From NCBI GenBank assembly GCA_028386065.3, contig JAKUCV010007441.1:65008-129007 (forward strand): a stretch of DNA of 64,000 bases. The letters run 5' to 3'. Made by a program: the position numbers and the translations under genes. Origin of the DNA: Turnera subulata (Eukaryota > Streptophyta > Magnoliopsida > Malpighiales > Passifloraceae). Of the stretch, positions 1 through 10,623 are shown piece by piece; positions within the stretch are counted from its first letter, which is position 1; each line of letters starts with the position of its first letter. The notes below the pieces were generated by a model, which made no database searches, had not been told where the DNA came from, and worked only from the letters and a program-made list of their open reading frames with translations.

Positions 1-224
1 TACTATAACGTATAAATTCTACTAAAATTAAACCCCATCCATGCTTCAACCTAAGACTAACTCATCAACCTTATGATTCAAACATGTCTGGAGTCTAATC
101 TCAATACAATTTTTATGGGTCAAATTTGGGTGTTCACAGCTGTATTATACTTTGTGAAATGTACTGTTTGCTTATCAATAAGAATACTTTACCATGTTTG
201 GTAAATACGGGTCGGGGCGCTTCA
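1..224 (+). repeat. 3' terminus of a Gypsy-type LTR (remnant)
   Basis: The last ~80 bases before position 224 match the end of the complete Gypsy LTR that finishes at 53696: a GTACTGTnTGCT block, an 'accatgtttggtaaatacgg' stretch, then GGGTCGGGGCGCTTCA. The terminal CA at 223-224 fits an LTR 3' boundary. The first ~120 bases are too diverged to align by eye. No internal retroelement sequence follows, so this is a solo or truncated LTR, and its 5' end is outside the window. Confidence 0.7.
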
Positions 225-1904
225 TATTCTATACTATATATACAAGCACGAACTCACAAAAAAAGCACTGAAATTGAAAGACAAAAATACCCTTCTTTAT
301 TTTATTATTATATTTTAATTAATAGCTTAATAATCAATGCAAAAATATCAACATCGGAAACAATTAACGAGTTCTACAATTCATTCGATTACCACTCCAA
401 CTGAAGGTCTTAATATAAATGGATTACTCGATTATATATATAATACCTCCTCACTATAAACAGTTAAAACAATCCTATAATTTATTGGATTACCACTACA
501 ATTGGAAGTCTTAATATAACATATACCTTTAGCAATCACCACCAATATTTATTTTGCCTGAAATTCCTCTTTACTATCACCAATAATGTTTTGGTTGGCA
601 ATTCCTCTTATTTTTTTAAAATTTTTAAAAATCATAAAAATAACTACGACTTAGATTATATAGCCATACGACTTCCTTTCCCAAACTCCCTCAACGAAAA
701 ACACTATCAAGACACAACCACACCAGCAACAAACATTAGTTTTCGAATTTAAAGAATTCACAATCCAACGATTATTAAAATTTATTTAGTTCAATATCCA
801 ATGGTTATTAAAAAATTTTACAAAAATTATTAATATAAACTCTATATAAAAGTAGAATTTTTAACAATAAATATATAGCAAGACTTAAAGATTATAAATT
901 AAAATATGCTGCTGATATAAGTAAATTGGAGAAAACTTGATGACAAAAAGAATTATAGATAAAAATAAAATCTATAATATGTATGAAGATGATGATAAAG
1001 AAGTGAGTAAAATATATATCATCATATAATAAACATATGAAGTTGTTACGGGAATTACTATACTACATTAACTATTAAAATAATATTTTTACAACTTTAA
1101 AAATAAATACAAATTTATGTTATAAAATGAAGAAATAGAATAAACAAGATAAAATTTTTTACTATATTTTAAATTATAGAAAGTAAATGTTATATTTAAG
1201 TTATCATAAGAAGTAAAAAAGAAACCATGTATAAAAAATAATTATAAGTAAATATTAAATTAATTATAAAAGGTATTTAATTAAATAATATATATTTAAA
1301 TAAATTAAAATTCTAGGTATAGAGACAATAAACAATATAAATACGTAATCAACACTACAGTTTATTAAAAAATCTTATCTCGTAAAAAAGTAACAGAAAT
1401 TACGTAATAGAAATTTAATGTAAAAGAAAAAAAGTTATTAACATGTTTAAACAAGAAATTTATTCCAAAAAATAAATACAGAGAAATTTAAAATTGATAT
1501 AAAGGATGGAGCTATCAGAAATTTTATTAGTATTATAACTTAAACTATATGTATCACAAAGAATTAAATTAAAAATAATAAAAATATGAAGAATCATATT
1601 TTAATTATGATAAATGAATAATTTAAATATAATTTAGGGAAGAATTTTTAATATTTCACTATCTCTTCTTACTCAATTTATTCATAAATAAATTGCTTAA
1701 CTATTTTTTTTATAATTTCATATTAACTCTATTATTAATAATAATCACTTTAAAAATATTAATATTATATATTACTATATCTTGTGCATCCCACATGCAC
1801 AAGAAACTTTAGAAAAAGGAGGAAGAAAAAAGAGTGAAAAATGATAATTAGCTTTTATAAAATTTATTATTCCAATAGAAATAGTTATATGATCGGACAA
1901 CCTT
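225..1904. other. AT-rich intergenic region
   Basis: No gene recognised. It is very AT-rich. A ~45-bp degenerate direct repeat occurs near 373-415 and 475-521 ('gattaccact...cttaatataa'). A perfect 9-bp inverted repeat with a 5-base spacer lies at 1781-1803 (CTTGTGCAT/ATGCACAAG). From about 1785 onward the sequence is the shared 3' flank of the SPH cassettes. Confidence 0.6.
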
Positions 1905-1919
1905 ATATACTAAGTCACT

Positions 1920-2450
1920 TTAGCGTAGATAGTTGAACTGAAACCACCTATCATGTGAGAGACGCCAAGCATGGCGCTGGTAAAGTTTGGTCTGGCAGGG
2001 GTATTCCATGTCGTAACACTCCATACCTTGCCCACCCACTTGAATACGATAAACCCTAGTCCTGCGTTTATGAGTATATTCAAAAGAAAGGTATATTGGG
2101 CCATCACGAGGCCATACCCCACAGTACTGGAATGTAAAAGGGCCATGATGTTCCAGAAATCCCTTCTTTTCTAGGACTTCCCTTATCTCTTCTTCCTTTT
2201 CTACCATTATTCCGGAGTTTTCTCGGCGACTGACATGTCCTGTATATCTTACATAGAATTTCAGATTTCTTAAGTTGCCTGGCAAAAAATTTGTTACAGT
2301 GATAATATACCGCCCTGACACCAGACAATTAAATTCGTCCCAAAGCCCAGCCTCGGAAGAGGGAAATTGTAAGGAGAGAAACAGTAGCAGTAGCACAACC
2401 ATCATACTACTACTCATTACTCCTCCTCTTATATTCTTCATCATCATCAC
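1920..2450 (-). CDS. S-protein homolog (SPH), secreted, copy 1
   Basis: A 176-aa single-exon protein of the plant self-incompatibility S1 / SPH family: small secreted proteins, one of which is the poppy stigma S-determinant, while most are of unknown function. Seen here: a Met-rich start, a hydrophobic signal peptide (about residues 12-34, ending near SSEAG), then the S1 domain with the family's 'ITVTNFLPGNL' strand and four cysteines (in FNCLV, FQYCGVW, MECYD and YPCQTK) suitable for two disulfides. It ends in the family-typical 'HAWRLSHDRW' region. Several Met codons lie close together, so the exact start is uncertain. It is the first of three intact SPH copies on this strand. The upstream flank carries a block shared with the other copies, including a TATA-like TTAAATAAAAGG on the minus strand near 2650. 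Identification of the family is secure; biological role and partner are unknown. Confidence 0.9.
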   Translation of the reverse strand: MMMMKNIRGGVMSSSMMVVLLLLFLSLQFPSSEAGLWDEFNCLVSGRYIITVTNFLPGNLRNLKFYVRYTGHVSRRENSGIMVEKEEEIREVLEKKGFLEHHGPFTFQYCGVWPRDGPIYLSFEYTHKRRTRVYRIQVGGQGMECYDMEYPCQTKLYQRHAWRLSHDRWFQFNYLR

Positions 2451-3400
2451 AACCCTTCTTCTTCTTGTTCTTCTTTTTTTTTTTTTTTGTAAGAGAAGTC
2501 TACGTTGTCTGCTCAGTATAATTGCATTGCTTTTGCAGTATTTAGTAGTGAAAACTTTGCTTTTAAAAACAAAACTCCAACAAGTTACTACATGAAGAAA
2601 GATGCATTGAATTTCACCGGGGAGAGTTATTAGTTACTTTAATTACCGCCTTTTATTTAAGCTTCTTAATAATACAGCTGTTATTTATATAAAAAAAAAA
2701 CAGCTGTTATTCACTCACCATTAACGTTCACTTTAACCAACATTAAATAATCTCATTTTTTTTAGAAAAAAGAAGGAACAATATAGAGTAATGTTGCTTG
2801 GCCTCAAATGATTGAAAAATATAGACACTTTTTTTGGTCAAGGACGGAGAACATATGTTATTAATGTATGTAACAGCAAAATACAAAAGATGAGCAGAGC
2901 CTACAAAAAAAAAAAAAATCAGCTGTGAACTCTGTCCATCTCCAACAGATCCACAATAACATGGGGAGGAGATGTAAAAAGATTCATATTCTTTGATAGT
3001 AGGAGGGAAGGGTGGACTGCAATTTTATAACAGCATATTAGGAAAAAAAAAAAAAAGAACAACCCAATACAAAGATTGAAACTGAAAACCGCACTCGAAT
3101 CCTTATCCTTTTGATCTGCCTTCCCCGTATCTTTAGGAAAATTCTCATCATCTCCCTTTCACAATGCTTGCTGTTGAAGATATAAATTTGACATCTTCAG
3201 AACTTAGATATTATGAACCTAAAAAAAAACAACCCAAAGAGTTTGAAATTTGAAAAAATTCTAGAAATAGGGGAGAGGATTTTCTATTTCCATTTTTTTT
3301 CGAAAAACTGAGGAAAGCCGTAGAAGAGAGAGATTTTTTTTTTTGATCAGTTAGAAGAGAGAGATATGATGCCTCTATAGTTGATGTTTCATTATAGATA
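2451..3400. other. Upstream flank of SPH copy 1
   Basis: No gene. This is the 5' side of the minus-strand SPH gene. It holds homopolymer runs, a duplicated CAGCTGTTATT flanking an A-run (2677-2710), and a block at 2997-3060 ('gaagggtggactgcaatttt') that recurs at 6880-6940 and 14160-14210. It is therefore part of the duplicated SPH cassette. Confidence 0.6.
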
Positions 3401-3410
3401 TAATATTTTA

Positions 3411-3730
3411 GGATTAAAGTTTTTTTTCATCCTTGTGTTGGCCTTCAAAGTGGGAATTCATTCCTGTGTAAGATTTTGACCTCTTTTCATCCTTGTGTTT
3501 ACCTCTTTTGGTTTCTCCGGCCAAAGTCCGGCAAAAATTGCTGACATTGCAAGTTTTCCGGTGTCACATCAGCTTTGTGGGGACCTACATGTCAGGGTTA
3601 GCTCAAAACCAAACCAATTCCACATGACCCATTCCTTTCAACCCAATGTGACCGATTCCTTTCAACCAAATGACCCGCTTTATGAATAAATTCACAAAAA
3701 ATACCCCGCCTCACATTTTTCGATATTTTT
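3411..3730 (+). repeat. MULE A left terminal inverted repeat
   Basis: Pairs with 5140-5459 in inverted orientation. The right copy keeps a fuller 'ccacgtcag' palindromic segment than the left, so the arms have diverged by small indels. Confidence 0.85.
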
Positions 3731-4002
3731 AGCTAAAATGGTCAAATTATATTTTTTATGAGTAAATTACTCAAAAAAATTACCTTCTGATTAAAATAAT
3801 TATTCCGAGACACAATCTTATGTCCAAAAGTTTTTATGATAAATATTGTTAAAAGAAACTTTATTGATGCATAATTAATTTATGCTTTACAAGGATCAAC
3901 TAAAATTATAGTATCAAAATACAAGAAAATGATAAAATAAAAGTGTTACACATGACATGAAATTAGAAATAACAATTACAATTCCTTTACATCATTATTA
4001 TA

Positions 4003-4245
4003 AGGATTTTTCTATCTTGTGTCCTAGGGGCACATGATAAACTATTAAGGAAGGAAATAAAATTTTACAATTAATGATCATTATTTTCTTTGTAACCGAA
4101 ATAACCTTATATTGATATGTTTTACATTAATTACACTGAAAAGTTTATTTCAGTCTATCGGAGAATGATGATCATTAATTAATAAATTTTGTTTCTTTTC
4201 TTAGGAGGTTATCCTATGTCCCTAGGTACAAGATAGAAAAATCCT
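4003..4245. mobile_element. MITE nested in MULE A
   Basis: About 100-bp inverted arms: AGGATTTTTCTATCTTGTG...CCTAGGG at the left and its complement at the right, with ATTAATGATCAT near the centre of both arms. The flank TTATTATA occurs on both sides, offset by two bases, as a possible target duplication. A ~28-bp direct repeat ('attcctttacatcattatta') also sits just before it (3980-4001) and again at 4306-4327. The family is not identified. Confidence 0.7.
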
Positions 4246-4672
4246 ATTTATTATAATATGAAAACCAAAAATCCGTAAAATATATAGAGATGCGATGTAA
4301 TTACAATTCCTTTACATCATTATTATAATTTACAATTTACAATTCTAAGACATCGCAGATCTGAAAATGTAAAAAAAAAAAAATTAAACAGTACTAAAAA
4401 AATCCAAGCACCAAAATCCACCAACTCTGGCCAACGCATTCACCGTCCGGATCTACCACCAGCAACTACAAGCCGCCATCAACGTCAACCATAGAACCAC
4501 CATCCACCATCAGCAAAACACCCCAGAGCAAATAGTAAACTCGATTAAACACAATCCGTCAATAGAAGAAAATGAGCGAAGCCCAACAAAATAAGAAATT
4601 GATCGGAAAAAGAGGAGCACAGCGACGCGGCGTTACCCCCTCGACGGTGTTGGACGGGTTTGCTCAACCTCG

Positions 4673-4957
4673 TCACTGTCGCTGCCTAGTCGAGCCTCGG
4701 CTCATCCAGCTGTAGTTTTTGCTCCCTCTTACGGCCGCGACGGATTGAAGGGAAGAGAGGAGAGGGTTGGCGGCGTTACCCACGAGGCGTGACCACAAGA
4801 ATAGGGAGATGGGGTGGCTTGCGATTCCATGGTGGTGGTGAGTTGGTGAACGGCGGTACTGCTGGGTTTGGGGAGAAGGAGATAAGAGTGTGGAGGGTGG
4901 ATTGGCCGCTGCTTGATGTGGTGACAGTGGTGGTGGGTCGTTGATTGTTTCTTTCAA
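4673..4957 (-). other. GC-rich open frame inside MULE A (possible captured fragment)
   Basis: A 94-codon open frame rich in Pro, Ser, His and Gln, with no recognisable domain. It lies in the GC-rich centre of MULE A, where Pack-MULEs usually carry captured gene pieces. Its source gene is not recognised and it may not be translated. Confidence 0.25.
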
Positions 4958-5139
4958 TCAATTCTCCCTCACTGGAGGAGAAAAAAATCTGTGCAATTTT
5001 TAATATTCATCTTGTGAATCGGGCGAAAATTGTCTCTCTAAATATTGGGCAATTGTTCATTGCTTGTTTTGACGATTGAAAAAGAAAAAAAGTAAGTGAG
5101 ATAATTTAGAGGAGAAAGTTATGGAGTAGAATAATAAAT

Positions 5140-5459
5140 AAAAACAAATTGGCAGAGAAAAGTAAACGGTATGGGCATGGGTATTTTTGTGAATTTAAAA
5201 TTCATAAAACGGGTTATTGGGTTGAAAGGAATGGCCCATGTTGAATTGGTTTGGTTTTGAGTTAACCCTAATATGTGGGCCCCACAAAACTGACGTGGCA
5301 TCGGAAAACTTGCCACGTCAGTAATTTTCGCCGGACTTTGGCCGGAGAAACCAAAACAGACCAAAAGAGGTAAACACAAGGATGTAAAGAGGCAAAATCT
5401 TACACAGGAATGAATTGCAACTTTAAAAGCGAACACAAAGATGAAAAAGGTTTTAATCC
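5140..5459 (-). repeat. MULE A right terminal inverted repeat
   Basis: Inverse of 3411-3730. Contains 'gacgtggcatcggaaaactt' followed by 'gccacgtcag', i.e. an internal palindrome that is decayed in the left arm. Confidence 0.85.
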
Positions 5460-5469
5460 TAATATTTTA

Positions 5470-5995
5470 TGAAAAAATATTAGAATAATGCCATTTTTCA
5501 TCCATGTGTTGTTGTTTAAATTTATCCTTATGTTATAATTTGAACTGATTCATCATTAGCTCATCTCAGTTTTTCAATTTTATCAAAAATTGATGACGGT
5601 GTCAAGGTTTTCGGTATCATATAAGTGGAGTGATGAGGCCAGTATGGAGTATAATATTTTATGAAAAAAAAAAAAGAGTAATGCCATTTCTCATCCATAC
5701 ATGTGTTGCTCTTTAAATACCAATTCATCATGGAATCAATTTAATTCAAAATGTAACAGCGGGATGAATTTTAAAAATATGGTGAGCAAAGCAGAGACAA
5801 ACAAAATTAATAAATGATATTTATCCTAAAATGAGATTATGGAGTATAATATTAGAAAAAGGAAGAAGAAAAGGAGTGAAGAAATGATAATAATTATTAT
5901 AAAATTTATTATTCCCAATAGAAATAATTATATGATGGGACAAGCTTAGAGAAATAAATCCGTCCAAGTCCGCAGTCCCACGTTCCAAACGCTGC
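5470..5995. other. 3' flank of SPH copy 2
   Basis: No gene. This cassette flank is repeated near 10030-10620: 'aatgccatttttcatc', 'ttatgttataatttgaa', 'ttgatgacggtgtc' and 'tggagtataatatt' occur in the same order in both. Part of it resembles MULE A terminal sequence, so an older MULE may have been duplicated with the cassette. Confidence 0.5.
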
Positions 5996-6538
5996 CTAAT
6001 ACACGTTTTTAGGTAGATAGTTGGTCCGCATCCACTTATTATGTGAGAGACGCCAAGCATGGCGTTGGTAAAGTTTGGTCTTGCAAGGGGTGTTCTTGTC
6101 GTAACAGTCCATACCAGGCCCGCCCACTTGAATACGATACCGCCAAGTCTTGGCGTAATGCATTTTCCTATGAGTAATCCAAGTCTTATATTCAAAATAA
6201 AGATACAATGGGTCATCACGTTCCCAGTTCCCACAGTACTGGAATGTATGAGCACCATTACGTCCCAGAATTTTTACCCTTTCTTTGACTTCTACCACAT
6301 CTTTTGGCACTGGTACCCAGTCATCATGTCCCCTTTCGGCTGTTATCACTACACCATGTGTGTAGAATTCCAGAGCTTCCAATTTGGCTGGCAAAAAATT
6401 TGTTACTGTGATAGTGTGCCGCCTCATCCCCAAACATTTAACTCTGTCCCAAAACCCGGCCTCGGAGGAGGGAAATTGTAAGAAGAGAAACAGTAGGAGG
6501 GGCACCACCATCATACTCCTATTCATCATCGTACTCAT
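5996..6538 (-). CDS. S-protein homolog (SPH), secreted, copy 2
   Basis: A 180-aa single-exon SPH protein. The start chosen at 6538 (MSTMMNRSMM) puts the hydrophobic signal peptide at the N-terminus; the frame stays open upstream to 6625, but that would bury the signal peptide. Visible motifs are the signal end SSEAGFW, the strand ITVTNFLPAKL, four cysteines (VKCLG, FQYCGNW, MDCYD, TPCKTK) and the C-terminal HAWRLSHNKW. Compared with copy 1 it has a longer loop after the first strand and an inserted stretch (THRKMHYAKTW) before the third cysteine. A minus-strand TATA-like TTAAATAAAGC lies near 6715. The family call is firm; function is unknown. Confidence 0.9.
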   Translation of the reverse strand: MSTMMNRSMMVVPLLLFLFLQFPSSEAGFWDRVKCLGMRRHTITVTNFLPAKLEALEFYTHGVVITAERGHDDWVPVPKDVVEVKERVKILGRNGAHTFQYCGNWERDDPLYLYFEYKTWITHRKMHYAKTWRYRIQVGGPGMDCYDKNTPCKTKLYQRHAWRLSHNKWMRTNYLPKNVY

Positions 6539-6639
6539 ATTAAGAGAGACAGAGAGAGGTGTGGGTGGTCTCAGTCTAATTGCATTGCTGCAGTATTTGT
6601 GCAAAATTCTTGCTTTTAAAGACAACTCCTAGCTAGCTC

Positions 6640-7815
6640 TAACAAGTTACAACAAAAAAAGGTGCATTGAATTCCACCCAGGGTGAGTTACTAGTGTGAC
6701 TTAATTACCAGCTTTATTTAAGCTTCTTAATACTACTACATCTGTTATTAACTCATCATCATTAATGTTCACCTTAACTAACATTAAATAATCTCATTTT
6801 TTGAAAAAAAAAAACTTAAGGAACAATATAGATTGATAATGCTTGGCCTCAAATGATTCAAAAATGTAGATACTTTGATAGTAGGAGGGAAGGGTGGACT
6901 GCAATTTTATAACAGCATATTAGGGAAAAAAGAAAAAGAAAAAGAAAAAGAACAACGTATAATACAAAGGTTGCATGCTACTCATCCATACAGCCAACAA
7001 TGCAAAAAATCAGTAAAACTGAAAATCGCACTCAAACCCTTACCCTTCATATCTGCCTTCACCGTATCTATTGTACCTTCACGAAAAATCTCATTTGCCT
7101 CCCACAATCATTTCAACACCACAAAAGACCTCATTCTAATCTTGCAAAGACTAAAGTTAGATCCTCCATTAAATTTCTCTATCTTATACTTTGTTGAATA
7201 AGATGGTGAATTCGAGTTATGGTATTAAATATATGAGTCTATGTTACTCATTTAGTTTCTTTTATACAAGTAATTGAACTTCTAAATGTATGGCTGTCCA
7301 CAATTTGCATAGTTGTGAGACTTATAATACTTGCACTCTATTTTATATTGTAATTGACCAAAATGTGGCTGTCCATCTCAATACCCTCATCATTCCATGG
7401 AGTTTATGGGCAGTTTTGGATGCAGTGGGTGATGCGCTCACAACGTTAACAGAGCTCACCCATTCGTTCTTACTTTATCTTGATCCAAAGTTTTAGATCC
7501 AATTTATCAATGCCAGGAATTAGAGAAACATGAGGAATTGGTGAGGGATGGAATGAATTCAAAATGTAACACACGGGGATATATTTTTAATTTTAAAAAT
7601 ATGGAGAGCAAAGCAGAGACACAAAAGGAAGAAAATATCATGGAGTATATAATATTAAAAAAGGAAGAAAGAAAAAGAGTGAAAAAGATAATAATTTTCT
7701 ATAAAATTTGTTATTCTAATAGAATTAATACAAATAGAAATGAAACTGTTTAGACAATCCTTCATAAAATTAATTAATTATATGATGGGACAACCTTATA
7801 TACAAAGAAGAGGCA
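6640..7815. other. Upstream cassette of SPH copy 2
   Basis: No gene. It repeats the 2640-3120 flank (TATTTAAGCTTCTTAATA, the 'gggtggactgcaatttta' block, an AAAGAA-rich run), and its 7300-7390 segment matches 14440-14515. From about 7560 it becomes the 3' flank of the broken SPH copy. Confidence 0.55.
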
Positions 7816-7818
7816 CAA

Positions 7819-8030
7819 TTGAAAGTAGATAGTTGGTCCGAATCCACTTATTATGTGAGAGACGCCAAGCATGGGGCTGGTAAAGTTTGGTCTTGCAGGG
7901 GTGCCCTTGTGGTAACACTCCATACTTTCCCCACCCACTTGAATACGATAACCCCAAGTCTTGGAGTAATTGATTTTCTTATGAGTAATCCAAGTCTTAT
8001 ATTCAAAATAGAGATATTGGGTGGGAGGGT
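7819..8030 (-). pseudogene. Truncated SPH copy
   Basis: Only the C-terminal third remains: 'YFEYKTWITHKK', then 'RIQVGGESMECYHKGT', then a frame change. Relative to copy 3 a single C is missing in the C-run just after the GT codons (about 7898), so the 'CKTKLYQ...HAWRLSHNKW' end is in another frame. The N-terminal half, including the signal peptide, is absent beyond 8030, where unrelated sequence begins. The 3' flank matches the intact copies, so it arose by the same cassette duplication. Confidence 0.85.
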
Positions 8031-8282
8031 TTGATTAGTCACCATCTTGTGGCTCTTTAATTTGCATACTGGTGGCCAAAAATAAAGATCTGAATCAGAT
8101 TTCAGCTAAAAAACATGATCGACAAGCCTATCCCATGTTTTTAATCCGAATTAATTCAAATGGGTCATCATGAAATCGGACGTTTTATCTAAGTTTATAC
8201 AGTACACTTTACCAATCTAACTAGATTAGTATACTTCCCAAATCATAGTCAGATTGGTTGAACTGCCACCCAAGTCGAACTA
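8031..8282. other. Unassigned intergenic segment
   Basis: Nothing recognised between the broken SPH copy and the Stowaway-like MITE. Confidence 0.5.
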
Positions 8283-8548
8283 CTCCCTCCATTCCGTTTT
8301 AATTGACGTTTAAAGAATTTTTACACAAATTAAGGAAGATAATTAATAGCCTAAAATCTAGGTTTATTTGACCAACTTACACTTATTTCACTTTTAATAA
8401 AAATAGTCAAATTAGATGTAATTGTTATGTAAAGTGGAGGATACATATGGAAACAATTCAATTAATGCTCATTGAAGAGTGCAAAGCGACAATTTTTTTG
8501 GAACAAAATTTTTCTCCCGAAATGTCAATTAAAACGGAATGGAGGGAG
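8283..8548. mobile_element. Stowaway-like (Tc1/mariner) MITE, 266 bp
   Basis: Starts CTCCCTCCATTCCGTTTTAA and ends with the inverse, which is the classic Stowaway terminus, and is flanked by TA on both sides (8281-8282 and 8549-8550). No coding capacity. Confidence 0.9.
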
Positions 8549-8735
8549 TATTAATTTTCCATGTTACCATTAATCGCATTGCAAATGGATATTGTATTGA
8601 TGATTAAATATGTTATAGTACAAGAACAAAACCCTCGAGCTTCAACACCGTCGATTTAATCGCATGACAAAAGCGGAAAAGTGAGAAGAAAAAGATATTC
8701 ACCAACATAATCTTAAAGTTATAAGTTACTCTCCC

Positions 8736-9977
8736 GGTTGGCATGAGTCATCAATGCCCACATCAAGGTTCAAATCAAGCTAGCAGATTTCTCAAGATTG
8801 GGGGAACCGTGTCAACTATTGATGGAGGAGATAATTGAGCAATAGTGGAATGATTTGAGTCTAATATTCTAGGATTTCAATTAGTTGACTACATGATTGT
8901 TATGTGATTTATTTCCTTTCCTTGTTGATGTAATTCTCTATATAAGTGTAATGCCTTGAAGGTTAGTGGTATTAACTTGAAATTAGTACTTTTCTCCTAT
9001 TCTCCCCCTTTATTTTTTTCCTACATGGTAGCAGAGCAGAAGATCCTGCTCCGAGTTTTTATCAAATGCTTCCGCTGCCGGCGGGTGACATGATCCCGTA
9101 GTCACCTGCCGGGCTCGTTTTTGTTTAAAAAAAATACACACACACAATAAAAAAAACCAAAAAAAATCAAGACCATCCTCTTCAGGGGGAGAGTTGTACT
9201 GAAGAAAATGGAATTTAGAAAGTGGTACCATATCCAGTGCCAAATCTGATATGGCATCACCAAACCCATATTCAAGGAGAGAACCTGATATGGCTTCAGG
9301 AAAACCATATTCAGGGAGGAGTTGTGGTTTCGAGCTTTATCCTTAAAAGCATCATATGGTTTCGAGCTTTATCCTAAAAGCATCATGTGGTTTCTAGCTT
9401 TTTCCTAAAAAGTTAGTATGGGTTTCGAGCTTTGTCCTTAAAGCATCATGTGGTTTCGAGCTTTTTCCATAAAAGCCTAATTGTGGTTTAGATTTTTTTT
9501 TCCTTAAAAATAGGAATTGAATTTAGAGTTTTTCCTTAAAAACCATAATAGGTTTCTTGCTTTATCCATAATAGCTTGACTAGCACTAGCCGCCGAATAT
9601 TATGGCAGAGGAAGCAAGATTGGTGACAACAAAAAACGTGACATGACTCATGAACCTCTCAAGTTGGTCATGTTTGTCATATATGTCCAACTTGAGGGGG
9701 AATGTTGGCATGAGTCATCAATGCCCACATCAAGGCTCAAATCAAGCTAGCAGATTTTCCAAGATTGGGGAACCATGTCAACTATTGATGGAGGAGATAA
9801 TTGAGCAAAATCTACACTAATTGATTGAGAAATTAGTGGAATGATTTGAGTCTAATATTCTAGGATTTCAATTAGTTGACTGCATGAATATTATGTGATT
9901 TATTTCCTTTCCTTGTTGTGGTATTATCAATGAAATTAGTATTTTTCTCACATTCTCTCTCTTTATTCTTTTCTACA
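8736..9977 (+). mobile_element. Short non-autonomous LTR element (TRIM), 1242 bp
   Basis: Two direct repeats, 8736-9025 and 9703-9977, beginning ggTTGGCATGAGTCATCAAT and TGTTGGCATGAGTC and ending CCTACA/TCTACA. A 5-bp target duplication CTCCC flanks it (8731-8735, 9978-9982). The primer site TGGTAGCAGAGC (9026-9037) resembles the initiator-Met tRNA complement, and a polypurine tract CTTGAGGGGGAA precedes the 3' LTR. The interior is only ~677 bp with no gag or pol, so mobility would need a partner in trans. The first base of the 5' LTR has mutated (T to G), so it is not fresh. Confidence 0.9.
9325..9545 (+). repeat. Tandem ~33-bp repeats in the TRIM interior
   Basis: At least seven degenerate units of the form 'tggtttcgagcttt' + 'tcctt' + 'aaaagcatcatg'. 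Each contains a short inverted repeat around a CCTT/CCAT loop: 9429-9444 GCTTT/AAAGC, 9460-9476 GCTTTT/AAAAGC, 9398-9412 CTTTTT/AAAAAG, 9528-9543 GTTTTT/AAAAAC. Confidence 0.8.
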
Positions 9978-10623
9978 CTCCCATAATAAACTTTCAAGAG
10001 AGAGAGATGATGCATTGTATAGTTACTGTTTCACCATGGAGTATAATATTTTTATGAAAAAAAGTAGTGCAATGCCATTTTTCATCTTTGCTCTTTAATT
10101 TATCCCTATGTTATAATTTGAATTGACTTTATCCTTTGGTTCATCTCGATGTTTTTAATTTAGTACTTTTAACTCAATCCCTACAAAAGTTGATGACGGT
10201 GTCGAGTTTTCATATGTCACACAAAAGCGAAGTGGGTCGCGATCGCGAATATGGAGTACAATATTTTATGAAAAAATTAAATGGAGTAATGTCATTTTTC
10301 ATCCGCTCTTTAAATACCAAAATAAGAGAAACATGAGGGATTTGTGAGGAGGGATGGAATCAATCCAAAATGTAACAAACGGGGTTACATTTTCATTTTT
10401 TAAAATATGGAGAACAAAGCAGAGACAAAAAGAAAAATGACATTTGTCCTAAAAAAAAAAGATTATGGAGTATAATATCAAAAGAAAAGTAAAAGAGTGC
10501 AAAAAAAAGGATAATAATTTTTAATAGAATTTATTATTCCAATAGTAAAAATAGAAATAAAATTGTTTTAAACAATCCTTCATAGAATGATTATTGATTG
10601 GACAGCCTTATATACTAAGTCAC
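9978..10623. other. 3' flank of SPH copy 3
   Basis: No gene. It repeats the 5470-5995 flank in the same order. A 12-bp perfect palindrome TCGCGATCGCGA lies at 10237-10248. Confidence 0.5.

Larger units (their letters stand above)
3411..5459. mobile_element. Non-autonomous Mutator-like element (MULE A), 2049 bp
   Basis: Long terminal inverted repeats of about 300 bp: the start (GGATTAAAG, 'tttttcatccttgtgt', 'tttctccggccaaagtccgg') reappears in reverse complement at the right end. The element is flanked by a perfect 10-bp direct repeat TAATATTTTA (3401-3410 and 5460-5469). Long TIRs and 9-10-bp target duplications are the MULE signature. No transposase is present. The interior includes a nested MITE (4003-4245) and a GC-rich stretch (about 4430-4970) unlike its AT-rich surroundings, which could be captured host sequence (Pack-MULE). 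It lies between SPH copies 1 and 2. Confidence 0.88.

Noticed and set aside
126..404. 92-codon open frame at the left edge
   Set aside because: It spans the end of an LTR remnant and AT-rich DNA, with no recognisable protein.
6539..6625. Longer N-terminus for SPH copy 2
   Set aside because: It would place ~29 residues before the hydrophobic signal peptide, which the other copies lack.
10237..10248. 12-bp palindrome TCGCGATCGCGA as a protein-binding site
   Set aside because: It is single, with no partner site or associated gene, so it is only noted.
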